Shown: positions 1 through 6,480, counted from the first letter of the stretch. The stretch: DNA of 6,480 nt from CAYGTK01 sp964352775 (GCA_964352775.1 CAYGTK010000218.1:1-6480); one strand, 5' to 3'. Notes: a model not told the origin generated them from the letters alone. Numbers and translations: made by a program.

Positions 1-52
1 CACCCACATACAGCCCAATCGATTTTGGAGTTATCCTTCTAAAATCATCATT

Positions 53-772
53 ATGGACTTTAGAAACTGGTACAATTATTTCAAACTAAACGAGAAGCAT
101 TTAGATCACATTGAGTATCACGATGGCTACCTGCTTACTAATGCCGAACGTAAAATACTCACCAAGCCCTTGCAGCATTTCCAAAAAGGAGAGAATAGCG
201 AGGGCAAGCAACTGTTTCAATACGCATCGGAGTTTAGCGAGTCGGAATACGCAGCAACGGTAACCCTGTTTATTAAAGAAGAGCAGCGGCATTCGCTTGC
301 GCTATCTAAATTCATGGAGACCCAACTCATCCCCAAAATAAAAGACCACTGGGTAGATAGTGTGTTTAGGGGCTTACGCCACTTGGCAGGTTTAGAGTTA
401 TCTATTCGGGTGCTGCTTACGGCCGAGGTGTGCGCGGCCATATTTTACAAACCCTTGCGCGATGCCAGCAATTCGCCCGCCCTAACCGCCATTTGCGAGC
501 AGATATTAGCCGATGAAAAGCTGCACATCAACTTCCAGAGCTTCACGCTATCGGTATTTAACGAGGGTAGGGGCAGCTTTACCATGTTTGCCATTAATAG
601 CTTTATGCGTACTCTACTATTTGGCACGGCTACCTTGGTTTGGCTAATGTATCGCCCCTTGATGTTAAAAGGTCGCATGGGCTACTTCCAATTCATGAAA
701 CAGGTGTTCACTGAAAACGCTAGGGCAGAGGCCATGCAGCAGGATGTGAGTTTGGTTACCGTACCTGGTTAA
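53..772 (+). CDS. Ferritin-like (di-iron carboxylate fold) protein of unknown substrate
   Basis: The 239-residue product is mostly helical. It carries two ExxH motifs, EEQRH (E77, H80) and DEKLH (E155, H158), 78 residues apart, with a further glutamate at E125 in the helix LLTAEVCAAIF. A Glu, an ExxH, a Glu and an ExxH on four helices is the metal-binding plan of ferritin-like di-iron proteins. Here the helix-1 ligand is uncertain; E47 or E50 are candidates. After the second motif, residues about 176-205 are hydrophobic (MFAINSFMRTLLFG, then ATLVWLMY) and could pack on the bundle or touch the membrane. The chosen ATG has no Shine-Dalgarno sequence close by, and a GGAG lies about 22 bases upstream. 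The same frame is open without a stop back to base 2, so a longer N-terminus cannot be excluded, although MDFRNWYNYF looks like a natural beginning. It converges on the VOC gene. The fold is fairly sure; an oxidase, oxygenase or iron-handling role is inference. Confidence 0.85.
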   Translation: MDFRNWYNYFKLNEKHLDHIEYHDGYLLTNAERKILTKPLQHFQKGENSEGKQLFQYASEFSESEYAATVTLFIKEEQRHSLALSKFMETQLIPKIKDHWVDSVFRGLRHLAGLELSIRVLLTAEVCAAIFYKPLRDASNSPALTAICEQILADEKLHINFQSFTLSVFNEGRGSFTMFAINSFMRTLLFGTATLVWLMYRPLMLKGRMGYFQFMKQVFTENARAEAMQQDVSLVTVPG

Positions 773-788
773 GTTGCTAATTTACTTC

Positions 789-1190
789 TTAAGCAATATA
801 CGCCACCTCCAAAGGTATCCCATCAGGATCGCGAAAGTAGAAGGCATAATAATCGGGCGTGTAGTCTGGGAAGTGCTTTGGGGTAACGGTTATAATGGTA
901 TCCGCTTCGTTACTTAGCCGTTGGTAAACTTTATCTACCACTTCCTCCTTTTCTACTCCAATGCAGAGATGGTCTAAACCAACATTGCGTACAAATTTCT
1001 GCTTTGTTTCATCTCTTGCCCAGCGTAAATAAATTGGGGCATGCGGAATTTGATAGGCGATAATTTTTATCTCATCACCATCGTGCACTATCCGCGAAGG
1101 CACATCTAGCGCTTCCATTAAACTATCATAAAACTGCTTCGATCGCTCAAAGTTGGAAACATTCAAAATGGTATGGGCCAAGTAGGGCAT
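789..1190 (-). CDS. VOC superfamily protein (glyoxalase/bleomycin resistance/dioxygenase fold)
   Basis: The 133-residue product has the two-half beta-alpha-beta-beta-beta layout of a single VOC-domain protein. The first half opens with AHTILNVSNFERSKQFYDSL, the second with GLDHLCIGVE, and the C-terminus has FRDPDGIPLEV. H6, H74 and E128 fall where metal ligands sit in this superfamily, so a divalent metal enzyme acting as a dimer is plausible. Known members include glyoxalase I, extradiol dioxygenases, fosfomycin/bleomycin resistance proteins and epimerases; the sequence does not say which applies. There is no signal peptide, so it should be cytoplasmic. The stop lies 16 bp from the stop of the convergent ferritin-like gene. 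The large Kelch gene lies upstream on the same strand, but a terminator separates them, so it probably has its own promoter within the roughly 40 bases between that terminator and the ATG. No Shine-Dalgarno sequence is visible, as is common in Bacteroidota. Confidence 0.92.
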   Translation of the reverse strand: MPYLAHTILNVSNFERSKQFYDSLMEALDVPSRIVHDGDEIKIIAYQIPHAPIYLRWARDETKQKFVRNVGLDHLCIGVEKEEVVDKVYQRLSNEADTIITVTPKHFPDYTPDYYAFYFRDPDGIPLEVAYIA

Positions 1191-1232
1191 GTCACTTGTT
1201 TTGGTGTAAGATAAATACCCTTAGCGAATACT

Positions 1233-1261
1233 AAAAAAGACTAGCACTAGGCTAGCCTTTT
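1233..1261 (-). terminator. Rho-independent terminator of the Kelch/T9SS gene
   Basis: Read on the minus strand, a 7-bp stem GGCTAGC / GCTAGTC (six Watson-Crick pairs and one G-U wobble) closes a 5-base loop, CTAGT. It is preceded by AAAA and followed by six T. The wobble makes the stem complete only on the minus strand; on the plus strand it would be an A-C mismatch. It lies about 21 bases past the stop of the 921-residue gene and before the VOC start, so it should insulate the two. Confidence 0.8.
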
Positions 1262-1282
1262 AGTTAATAGCAATATTTAGAT

Positions 1283-4048
1283 CTATTTAGCCAATATCAG
1301 TTTGAGTACTTTCACTTCATTCTCATAGCTAACTACTCGTACCAAATAAGCACCTTGCGGAACATCTTTTGTGTCAATGGAAAGTACTTGTTCGCCTACA
1401 GCTTGATGCTTGGCTACGAGTTTGCCTTGTAGGTCCATCATAAATACCTCATATGTTAGGCCCTCCCCATCTTGCACCCAAATGTTGACCATGTTATTAG
1501 CTGGGTTTGGATATAGTATAATACTTGTGCCTTTATCATCTAAGTAGACTATGGAAGTACTTGGGTTAAATAGTATGGTATCCAACACCGACCTATCTAC
1601 TGGTTTTCTATTGCCAATAGTATTGAGCACCGTATTAGTCCGTATTGGTGGGTTAAAGTCAAAATAGATATCAGCAAGGTTGTCAATCTCATCACCAACG
1701 ATTAAAGTGCCTTTTGGAGCAATACTAAACTTAATAAAGCCTTGGCTACCTAGGTTATCAGTGGTGCTATCTGGCAGTAGAATGTTGCTAAATGTGAAGG
1801 TTAATATAGGCTTGCCATTTCCGCTTATGTTGTAGGTGAATGGATGTGATGCGGCACCTATGGAAAGGGTGCTGATGTCAAGATTTTCAGATAGTGTGTC
1901 TATAATCACCACGGTAAATGCGGTATCGGTTCCCGTGTTTTGAAAACGGATCTTGTAGTCGAATGAGGTGCCTGGCAAAACCATTCCGGTTGGTCCACAT
2001 CCAATTGGTGATACTTGTTTGTCATTGGGGTCATAAGCACCAAGGATCCTAATGCACTCAATATCTCTATCTATGCTTTCATCATTAGTTGGAAATTGGT
2101 TTACAAAGCCTAAGCTAACCGCCGTTATGGAATCGGCACAAGCTTCAACTGTAGCACTGGCAAACGTGCTACTTGGGTGATTAGCTACCTGGTCTACTTC
2201 TACCCTTATAGTTTGCCCTGTGTTAGGTATGGCCAAGGTTAGATCATCACCTTTAGCTAACCAAATATTCTGCACCAAGGCTAAAACCGCATCAGCATAT
2301 ACCCGCAGTTCTACAGAGTCGGTCATATCCTCTCCTTTATTTAAAACCGTAAACAACGATTCAAAGGATTCGGCACAAGCTCCAGTAACACTTAGGTCTG
2401 CCTCATTCCAAGTTGTATCGGGAATTAAACAAGGACTTGTTGGCGTGATCCAAACTTCGGTACATTGGGTAAGGCCCAAGAAAGTGATATTGCCACATAA
2501 CACAGAATCTGTTATTTGTATACTTCCGCAGTCACCAGCGGCTACCGTACCTATATCGAATACCAAATTGCTATCGCTGTCGTAGGTGAAAGGAGTGTTG
2601 GCAGATACGAGGGATACTAATGAAGGGAGATCTACATATACTTTTACGCTATCCTGCTCCATTAAACCATTGTTACAGTATGAGACCCATGTGGTGTTCT
2701 TAAAACAGCGTCTTCTTCTGTTAGACGATACGCTTATTTCTAACAATGGGCAAAGCTTTACTGCATGAGCAAAGTCGATTCCGTTTAGCGTATCTGCACT
2801 TGTAAGCATCAAATTATAACCAGCAGATGCATTGCAAACTGGTTGGGCCAAAAATGAACTTGCCGCAGGTATAATCGCACTAACTTGATAATTACCTTGT
2901 GGTACCGCAATTTGGTATTTGCCATCAGCATTACTTACCCCATAATACGGTCCCGGTTCTGCTTTTACTACCCAACCAGCTAAACTTACATCACTGGTGT
3001 CATTGGTACAACTAGAGTCGATGTCTGCATACACACTTCCATTGATATAGTTAATTGAATCGCCCGAAAGTGCTGGTAAATAGGCCCAAAATTCGCGCAA
3101 AGTAATTCCATTTGACTCTCCACCTACTACGTAAAGAGTATCGGCAATAACAAAACTATTTGGGGCCGCAACAGGGTTAGATGGTAAGTCTAAAAGCTGC
3201 GTCCAAGTATCTGCGATTGGGTCATACTCCCAAAAGTCGGTTTGATTATTTATTCCATCAGAGCCAAATCCTATATAGGCCTTGTCATTAAAAGCCTGTC
3301 CGATAGCACTAGCTCTGTTCGTAGGGAAATCAGCCCGTTGAACCCATGTATTACTTTGCGGCAAGTATTCGTAAATATCATTTGTAAATCCATTATCGTC
3401 AGCACCTAAACCAACAAATGCTCTATCTGGCGATCCATCGTTGTCAGTATCTATTGAAAAAGAAACGGGTACCCTACGGGCCGAACCAGGGAAATCAGCA
3501 ATTGTAGACCAAGTATCTGTTCCAGGGTCATATTGATAAAACTTGTCGGTGTGATTTGGCGATGAAGCAGAACCAGCATTACCTAGGCCAAAATATAGCA
3601 TATTGTTGATCTTCATGGCTGCCTTAGAGTAAATTGCACCGCCTGGGTAGTTGGTCTTTTGCCTCCAACTATTGGCCACTGGATCATATTCCCATACCTC
3701 GTCAGTGCTTAATGAATTATTGATGGCCCCAGCTACGAAATAGAACTTATTATTTAATGAAAGTACTTCTGCTGCCCGGATAGGATAAGGAGGGAAGCCT
3801 ATGCTATCCCATTGTCCAGTTACTGAACTGTATCGCCAAATATCGCGCTGCGCAACAGAATTGCTATTTCTTCCTAAACCAAAAATAGCAGCATCGTTGA
3901 TGTTGTCTCCATCAGAATCATATGCCATAGCATTACCACTTACCCTACCCGAACCAGGAAAATCTGGCAACTGCACCCAATTATTTTGGGCGTATGATAA
4001 ATTAGTAAATACTAGGGTAGTTAATGAGAATAAAATATATTTTAACAT
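1283..4048 (-). CDS. Secreted Kelch-propeller protein with type A T9SS sorting domain
   Basis: This is a 921-residue multidomain exported protein. Residues 1-20 form a Sec signal peptide (cleavage likely after LSYA, before Q21). Residues 22-326 form a six-bladed Kelch propeller: glycine-rich GLG, AG or GG turns followed by W/Y-EYDP and a closing tryptophan (W80, W128, W180, W235, W282), with N-terminal NNWVQL supplying the sixth closing strand. Blades 1 and 4 carry Asp-rich loops (DSDGDNIND 44-52; DTDNDGSPD 200-208) that resemble calcium-binding loops. Residues about 335-395 resemble a carboxypeptidase-regulatory or SdrD-B-like domain (NGSVYADIDSSC, then NADGKYQIAVPQGNY). Residues 430-665 are Cys-containing Ig-like, DUF11/CARDB-like beta domains. 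Residues 670-811 (AYDPNDK ... YFDFNPPIRTN) match a Bacteroidota domain I know as DUF7619. Residues 843-921 are a T9SS type A sorting domain (LYPNPANNMVNIWV ... GAYLVRV ... KLILAK). The product should cross the outer membrane by T9SS and be surface-anchored or released. The ligand is unknown; adhesion is a guess. A terminator follows the gene, and a diverged broken copy lies upstream. Confidence 0.95.
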   Translation of the reverse strand: MLKYILFSLTTLVFTNLSYAQNNWVQLPDFPGSGRVSGNAMAYDSDGDNINDAAIFGLGRNSNSVAQRDIWRYSSVTGQWDSIGFPPYPIRAAEVLSLNNKFYFVAGAINNSLSTDEVWEYDPVANSWRQKTNYPGGAIYSKAAMKINNMLYFGLGNAGSASSPNHTDKFYQYDPGTDTWSTIADFPGSARRVPVSFSIDTDNDGSPDRAFVGLGADDNGFTNDIYEYLPQSNTWVQRADFPTNRASAIGQAFNDKAYIGFGSDGINNQTDFWEYDPIADTWTQLLDLPSNPVAAPNSFVIADTLYVVGGESNGITLREFWAYLPALSGDSINYINGSVYADIDSSCTNDTSDVSLAGWVVKAEPGPYYGVSNADGKYQIAVPQGNYQVSAIIPAASSFLAQPVCNASAGYNLMLTSADTLNGIDFAHAVKLCPLLEISVSSNRRRRCFKNTTWVSYCNNGLMEQDSVKVYVDLPSLVSLVSANTPFTYDSDSNLVFDIGTVAAGDCGSIQITDSVLCGNITFLGLTQCTEVWITPTSPCLIPDTTWNEADLSVTGACAESFESLFTVLNKGEDMTDSVELRVYADAVLALVQNIWLAKGDDLTLAIPNTGQTIRVEVDQVANHPSSTFASATVEACADSITAVSLGFVNQFPTNDESIDRDIECIRILGAYDPNDKQVSPIGCGPTGMVLPGTSFDYKIRFQNTGTDTAFTVVIIDTLSENLDISTLSIGAASHPFTYNISGNGKPILTFTFSNILLPDSTTDNLGSQGFIKFSIAPKGTLIVGDEIDNLADIYFDFNPPIRTNTVLNTIGNRKPVDRSVLDTILFNPSTSIVYLDDKGTSIILYPNPANNMVNIWVQDGEGLTYEVFMMDLQGKLVAKHQAVGEQVLSIDTKDVPQGAYLVRVVSYENEVKVLKLILAK

Positions 4049-4326
4049 TAGGTTTGTTTGTAGTCAAAGTGAACCTGGCTTGTAGCAAAGGCGCTTCACT
4101 TATTTTGATAAATTTACAGTTAACAAGGTACATAACTCCTTACGTAAAGTTACGTAATTTTTGAATGTGAATAGTTGAAGACTTGTGAACGGTTCAGTTT
4201 AATGAGTAAACGGCACTATTATTTTAGTTAGCGGTAGAATAAGTAACCGTATTAAGAATAAGAAAAGCTTAAAGCCTATGTATATAGAACGTATGTCACT
4301 TGGTCCTCTTGTAATTTTGAATGGTT
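4049..4326. other. Intergenic region upstream of the Kelch gene; short palindromes only
   Basis: This AT-rich, 278-bp spacer separates the Kelch gene from its broken paralogue. No reading frame continues the paralogue past 4327, and nucleotide similarity to the Kelch gene fades right at that stop. Besides the twin TTACGTAA it holds two small inverted repeats, TGAAC-G-GTTCA (4186-4196) and GTTTA-ATGAG-TAAAC (4197-4211), directly next to each other. AGAATAAG is repeated at 4236 and 4255. The Kelch promoter should lie here, but I could not find a convincing Bacteroidota -33/-7 pair (TTTG and TAnnTTTG). No terminator is evident for the paralogue. Confidence 0.6.
4140..4157. promoter_or_regulatory. 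Twin TTACGTAA palindrome, possible operator
   Basis: The perfect 8-bp palindrome TTACGTAA occurs twice, at 4140-4147 and 4150-4157, so the two centres are 10 bp apart, close to one helical turn. It lies 92-109 bp upstream of the Kelch start codon on the minus strand. Two adjacent symmetric sites on the same DNA face suit a pair of dimeric regulators. The role is inferred only from symmetry, spacing and position, and AT-rich DNA yields short palindromes by chance. Confidence 0.3.
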
Positions 4327-5349
4327 TTAGTCAATGCAAAGTGAGTCTACATGGATATATAAGGTCTCCTTTACTTGGCCATTGCAATAACTAGATCGAC
4401 TGGGCAGGTAAGACCAAAAATCTTTCTGCAACACGTTTTTAGAATGTCCGCCTAAAACATACACTACATTATTGATAACGAAACTATATAAAGAAGTAAC
4501 AGGACTAGAAGGCAAGTCAGGTAAGTGGGTCCATATATCTGATTGCTCTTCTACCCCGTCAAAGCCCAAACCTACATAACCTTTGTTGTGGTATGCCCCT
4601 TCAATAGCGCTAGCCCTGCCGCTAACATGGTCAACTACTCTTACCCAAGTATTACTTTTTGGAAGATACTCATACATATCTTGTTCGTGTCCGTTTATTG
4701 AAACGCCCATTTCTATGAATGCTCTATCAGGCACACCATCTTTATCGGTGTCAATTGACATGGACAGTGGTGTCCTACGAGCAATATTAGGAAAGTTGGT
4801 CACCTTGGTCCATTTATCGTTTTTAGGGTCGTAACTGTAAACTACATCACTATCAATAGGTGATGCTGCTGTGTTGAAGTTGCCTAACCCAAGGTATAAC
4901 CTGTTGCCTATACGAAAGCCTGAATGTCATGTTGATGGACCAGGCGGATAATCTGACTTACGAACCCAATTATCCTCAAAAGGATCATACACCCATACCT
5001 CGTCAGTATTTGTGCTATTACCTGTTGACCCCGCAAAAAAGTACAGTTTATTCTCAAAGCTTAACATTGTAGCTCTTCTAATAGTAAAAGGTGTAGTGCC
5101 TATACTGTCCCATTGGCATGTTAAGGAATTGTAACACCACAGATCGTTCGTGTTTTCAAGACCACTATCAAATCCCAATCCATATATTGCTGAATCATCA
5201 ATGCCATCGCAATTAGAGTCAAATGTTGCAGCTACACCACTATTTCTTGGTGGTCCAGGAAAGTCAGGTAGCTGTACCCACTTGTTTTGTGAAAATGAAA
5301 GACTGACTAAGCCTAGAACACTTGTAGTGAATAAGAACAGTCTTAACAT
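4327..5349 (-). pseudogene. Decayed, truncated tandem paralogue of the Kelch/T9SS protein
   Basis: One reading frame of 340 codons runs from the ATG at 5349 to TAA at 4327-4329, interrupted by a single TGA at 4927-4929 (codon 141). The first 140 residues align with the intact neighbour without a gap, about 71 of 140 identical by hand: signal peptide ending SFSQ, QNKWVQLPDFPG, blade 1 with closing W80, blade 2 with TDEVWVYDP. The frame continues after the TGA (IGNRLYLGLGN, then SYDPKNDKWTKV, DTDKDGVPDRAF, EYLPKSNTW), so this is a nonsense mutation and not a frameshift. In blade 5 the segment between two tryptophans is missing (SDIWTHLPDLP against a neighbour with nine more codons). The frame ends at YIHVDSLCID, matching the neighbour's ADIDSSCTND at the start of its post-propeller domain. 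The roughly 580 C-terminal residues, including the T9SS tail, are absent. A 140-residue two-blade secreted fragment could still be made, but no sorting signal remains. Treating it as a pseudogene is an inference from these combined lesions. Confidence 0.85.
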
Positions 5350-5498
5350 TACCTATTGTTTTGACAATGATAGAAACTATATGATATTGCAGTCAGTTCC
5401 TTATGATAGTACATCCAGGCAATAATATAGGATCTTACGCAGTAATTCAGTTTCGCCAGTCTGTTCTCTAACTTCTGACTTTTTTTTGTCTAAAACTC

Positions 5499-5730
5499 CC
5501 ATTTTCAGTCATTTGTGCTCATTTTTCCATTTCCAACAATTTCTTGGATGTTGATAGATAGCTATATACATATTTGGATATCCCCTCTATGGTGGAAGTG
5601 CCTGTTAATAGGGTATTCCCGAAGTTCACTAACCCGCCAAAACCCGCCCTGAAACCCTTGCTATCACTAGGGTCATTTTTGGTAATGCACCGCAGCTGCA
5701 CCAAAACATTCCATTTTCCGCTATTTGTGC
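5499..5730 (+). repeat. Pair of imperfect 20-bp direct repeats
   Basis: The motif CCATTTTCnGnnATTTGTGC occurs at 5499-5518 and 5711-5730, with 17 of 20 bases identical and starts 212 bp apart. Between them lies the locally GC-richer patch. This could be the footprint of a small insertion or a duplicated regulatory site, but no transposase or terminal inverted repeats are seen. Confidence 0.35.
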
Positions 5731-5778
5731 CGTTAACTGCACCTGTACAGAATAAGCTTGGCAACTAAAAGCAGTTTT

Positions 5779-5865
5779 TCATCACAAACGCTATTTTTTT
5801 TCCTCGTTCATGACTACTCGGTGGAGATACTTTCGCTGTCGAACATAAATTCATTCATCACAAAC
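5779..5865 (+). repeat. Pair of 11-bp direct repeats upstream of the lipoprotein gene
   Basis: TCATCACAAAC occurs exactly at 5779-5789 and 5855-5865, each followed within two bases by TATTT. The starts are 76 bp apart, and the second copy ends 11 bases before the proposed TTG start. Position suggests either a regulatory site in the leader or promoter, or a remnant duplication; the sequence alone does not decide. Confidence 0.35.
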
Positions 5866-5876
5866 TTATTTAAGTC

Positions 5877-6480
5877 TTGAACAATCTAAGTTTTTCTTTC
5901 AACCCAATTTTCAGCCGCGCATTGTATATGCTGATGGCTGTTTTCATAGTCGCCAGCTTTAGTAGTTGCGACGATGATGAAGTAACCTGTAACGCTCCCG
6001 GAGCAATAACCGTATCTGCCATTGGTGGAACTACAGCTTCCTTGGCATGGGTGGCTGCTAGTCCTACGCCTGAGGGCTATAGCTGGCAAGTAGTACCTGC
6101 GGGCAATGCCGCCGATGTTGGTGTGGTAGCCTCTGGAACGTCTGCCACCGCTACGGCTGCCGTTACTGGCTTAACTGCCTCAACCGCTTACGATGTATAC
6201 GTTCGCAGCAATTGTGCCGACGGTGCTACCAGTAGTTTTGGCACAGCACAAAGTTTTACATCGGGCACGGGTACTATTGACCCGCCAATTGATCTTTGTT
6301 TAGACCCCAACTTTGATCTTAGAGAGGATTACACATTGGTTAACAATCCTAATGCGCCGGTAGACTACGTTATTAATTGTCGCCCACGCCATACCGCAAA
6401 GTTTATTATTGAGCCAGGTGTAGTTATTGAAATGGGTGCTGACGCTAGTCTTGAGATAATTAGTAACGGTACTTTAGAAG
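5877..6480 (+). CDS. Surface lipoprotein with fibronectin type III domain, partial (cut by window end)
   Basis: The frame is open from 5874 to the right edge with no stop, so the gene continues beyond the window. From a TTG at 5877 it gives a 30-residue lipoprotein signal with Arg14, a hydrophobic core (ALYMLMAVFIVASFSS) and lipobox Cys31, followed by DDDE. Acidic residues right after the cysteine resemble the export signal of surface-exposed Bacteroidota lipoproteins. Residues about 39-128 form a fibronectin type III domain (W58, W70, GLTASTAYDVYVRSNC, SFTS), with C38 and C113 possibly paired. From about residue 140 the pattern FIIEPGVVIEMGADASLEI is typical of the first coils of right-handed beta-helix proteins. 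ATG codons at 5928 and 5934 are alternative starts, but they would leave a signal of 13 or 11 residues before the cysteine with no basic residue; I prefer the TTG, moderately. No clear Shine-Dalgarno sequence helps the choice. The ligand or substrate is unknown. Confidence 0.8.
   Translation, partial: MNNLSFSFNPIFSRALYMLMAVFIVASFSSCDDDEVTCNAPGAITVSAIGGTTASLAWVAASPTPEGYSWQVVPAGNAADVGVVASGTSATATAAVTGLTASTAYDVYVRSNCADGATSSFGTAQSFTSGTGTIDPPIDLCLDPNFDLREDYTLVNNPNAPVDYVINCRPRHTAKFIIEPGVVIEMGADASLEIISNGTLE

Larger units (their letters stand above)
5350..5876. other. 527-bp non-coding region between divergent genes
   Basis: The region separates the broken Kelch paralogue (-) from the lipoprotein gene (+), so both promoters should lie here. 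I see no convincing promoter, RNA gene or terminator. Short open frames on both strands at about 5519-5768 have no recognisable domain and overlap each other, so I do not call them. Visible structure: a small inverted repeat ATTGT-TTTG-ACAAT (5355-5368) six bases before the paralogue ATG, a T8 tract near 5480, a local GC-rich patch with AACCCGCC twice (about 5632-5649), a hairpin ACCCT/AGGGT with a 10-base loop (5654-5673), and two pairs of direct repeats listed separately. Confidence 0.6.

Noticed and set aside
2220..2768. Plus-strand open frames inside the Kelch/T9SS gene
   Set aside because: They lie opposite a well-supported 921-residue coding region and encode nothing recognisable.
4049..4130. 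Bacteroidota -33/-7 promoter (TTTG, then TCACTTTG) before the Kelch gene
   Set aside because: The second base of the -7 motif is wrong and the spacer is only about 13 bases, too short for the known pattern.
4327..4803. Separate Kelch gene starting with GTG at 4803
   Set aside because: The same frame runs upstream from 4803 to the TGA at 4927 with continued homology, so it is the second part of the broken paralogue and has no signal peptide of its own.
4804..4926. Frameshift between the two Kelch fragments
   Set aside because: Codon-by-codon reading shows both fragments are in the same frame, separated only by one TGA.
5655..5685. Plus-strand terminator from the ACCCT/AGGGT hairpin followed by CATTTTT
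   Set aside because: The stem is only 5 bp with a 10-base loop, and no plus-strand gene ends nearby.
5519..5764. 81-codon open frame on the minus strand in the large intergenic gap
   Set aside because: No recognisable domain, odd composition, it overlaps an equally long frame on the other strand, and there is no start-site support.
5886..6089. Minus-strand open frame opposite the lipoprotein start
   Set aside because: It is a shadow of the plus-strand lipoprotein gene, whose frame shows a clear signal, lipobox and FN3 domain.

Overview
The window looks like chromosomal DNA from a member of the Bacteroidota. The evidence is a large secreted protein with a type A type IX secretion (T9SS) sorting domain, a lipoprotein whose cysteine is followed by acidic residues, and start codons without clear Shine-Dalgarno sequences. 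The genus cannot be read from this sequence.

Layout, left to right: (1) 53-772 (+) encodes a ferritin-like protein with two ExxH motifs. (2) 789-1190 (-) encodes a small VOC-fold (glyoxalase/dioxygenase superfamily) protein. It converges on gene 1 with only 16 bp between the stop codons. (3) 1233-1261 holds a rho-independent terminator on the minus strand. (4) 1283-4048 (-) encodes a 921-residue secreted protein: signal peptide, six-bladed Kelch propeller, carboxypeptidase-regulatory-like domain, Ig-like/DUF11-like middle, a Bacteroidota-typical YFDFNPPI domain, and the T9SS sorting tail. (5) 4049-4326 is intergenic and carries a twin TTACGTAA palindrome. (6) 4327-5349 (-) is a decayed paralogue of the propeller of gene 4. 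It stays in one reading frame, but carries an in-frame TGA, has lost part of one blade, and ends just after the propeller with no sorting domain. (7) 5350-5876 is non-coding and holds only short repeats. (8) 5877 to the right edge (+) starts a lipoprotein with a fibronectin type III domain followed by a probable beta-helix-like region. It is cut by the window end.

The genes do not form an obvious pathway or operon. The ferritin-like and VOC proteins look like independent housekeeping or stress genes. The Kelch gene and its broken neighbour are a tandem duplication of a secreted surface protein, and the last gene is another cell-surface protein. I found no defence system, CRISPR array, transposase, tRNA or rRNA. 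The most informative part of the window is the tandem Kelch pair, which shows how such a T9SS cargo gene duplicates, diverges and dies.
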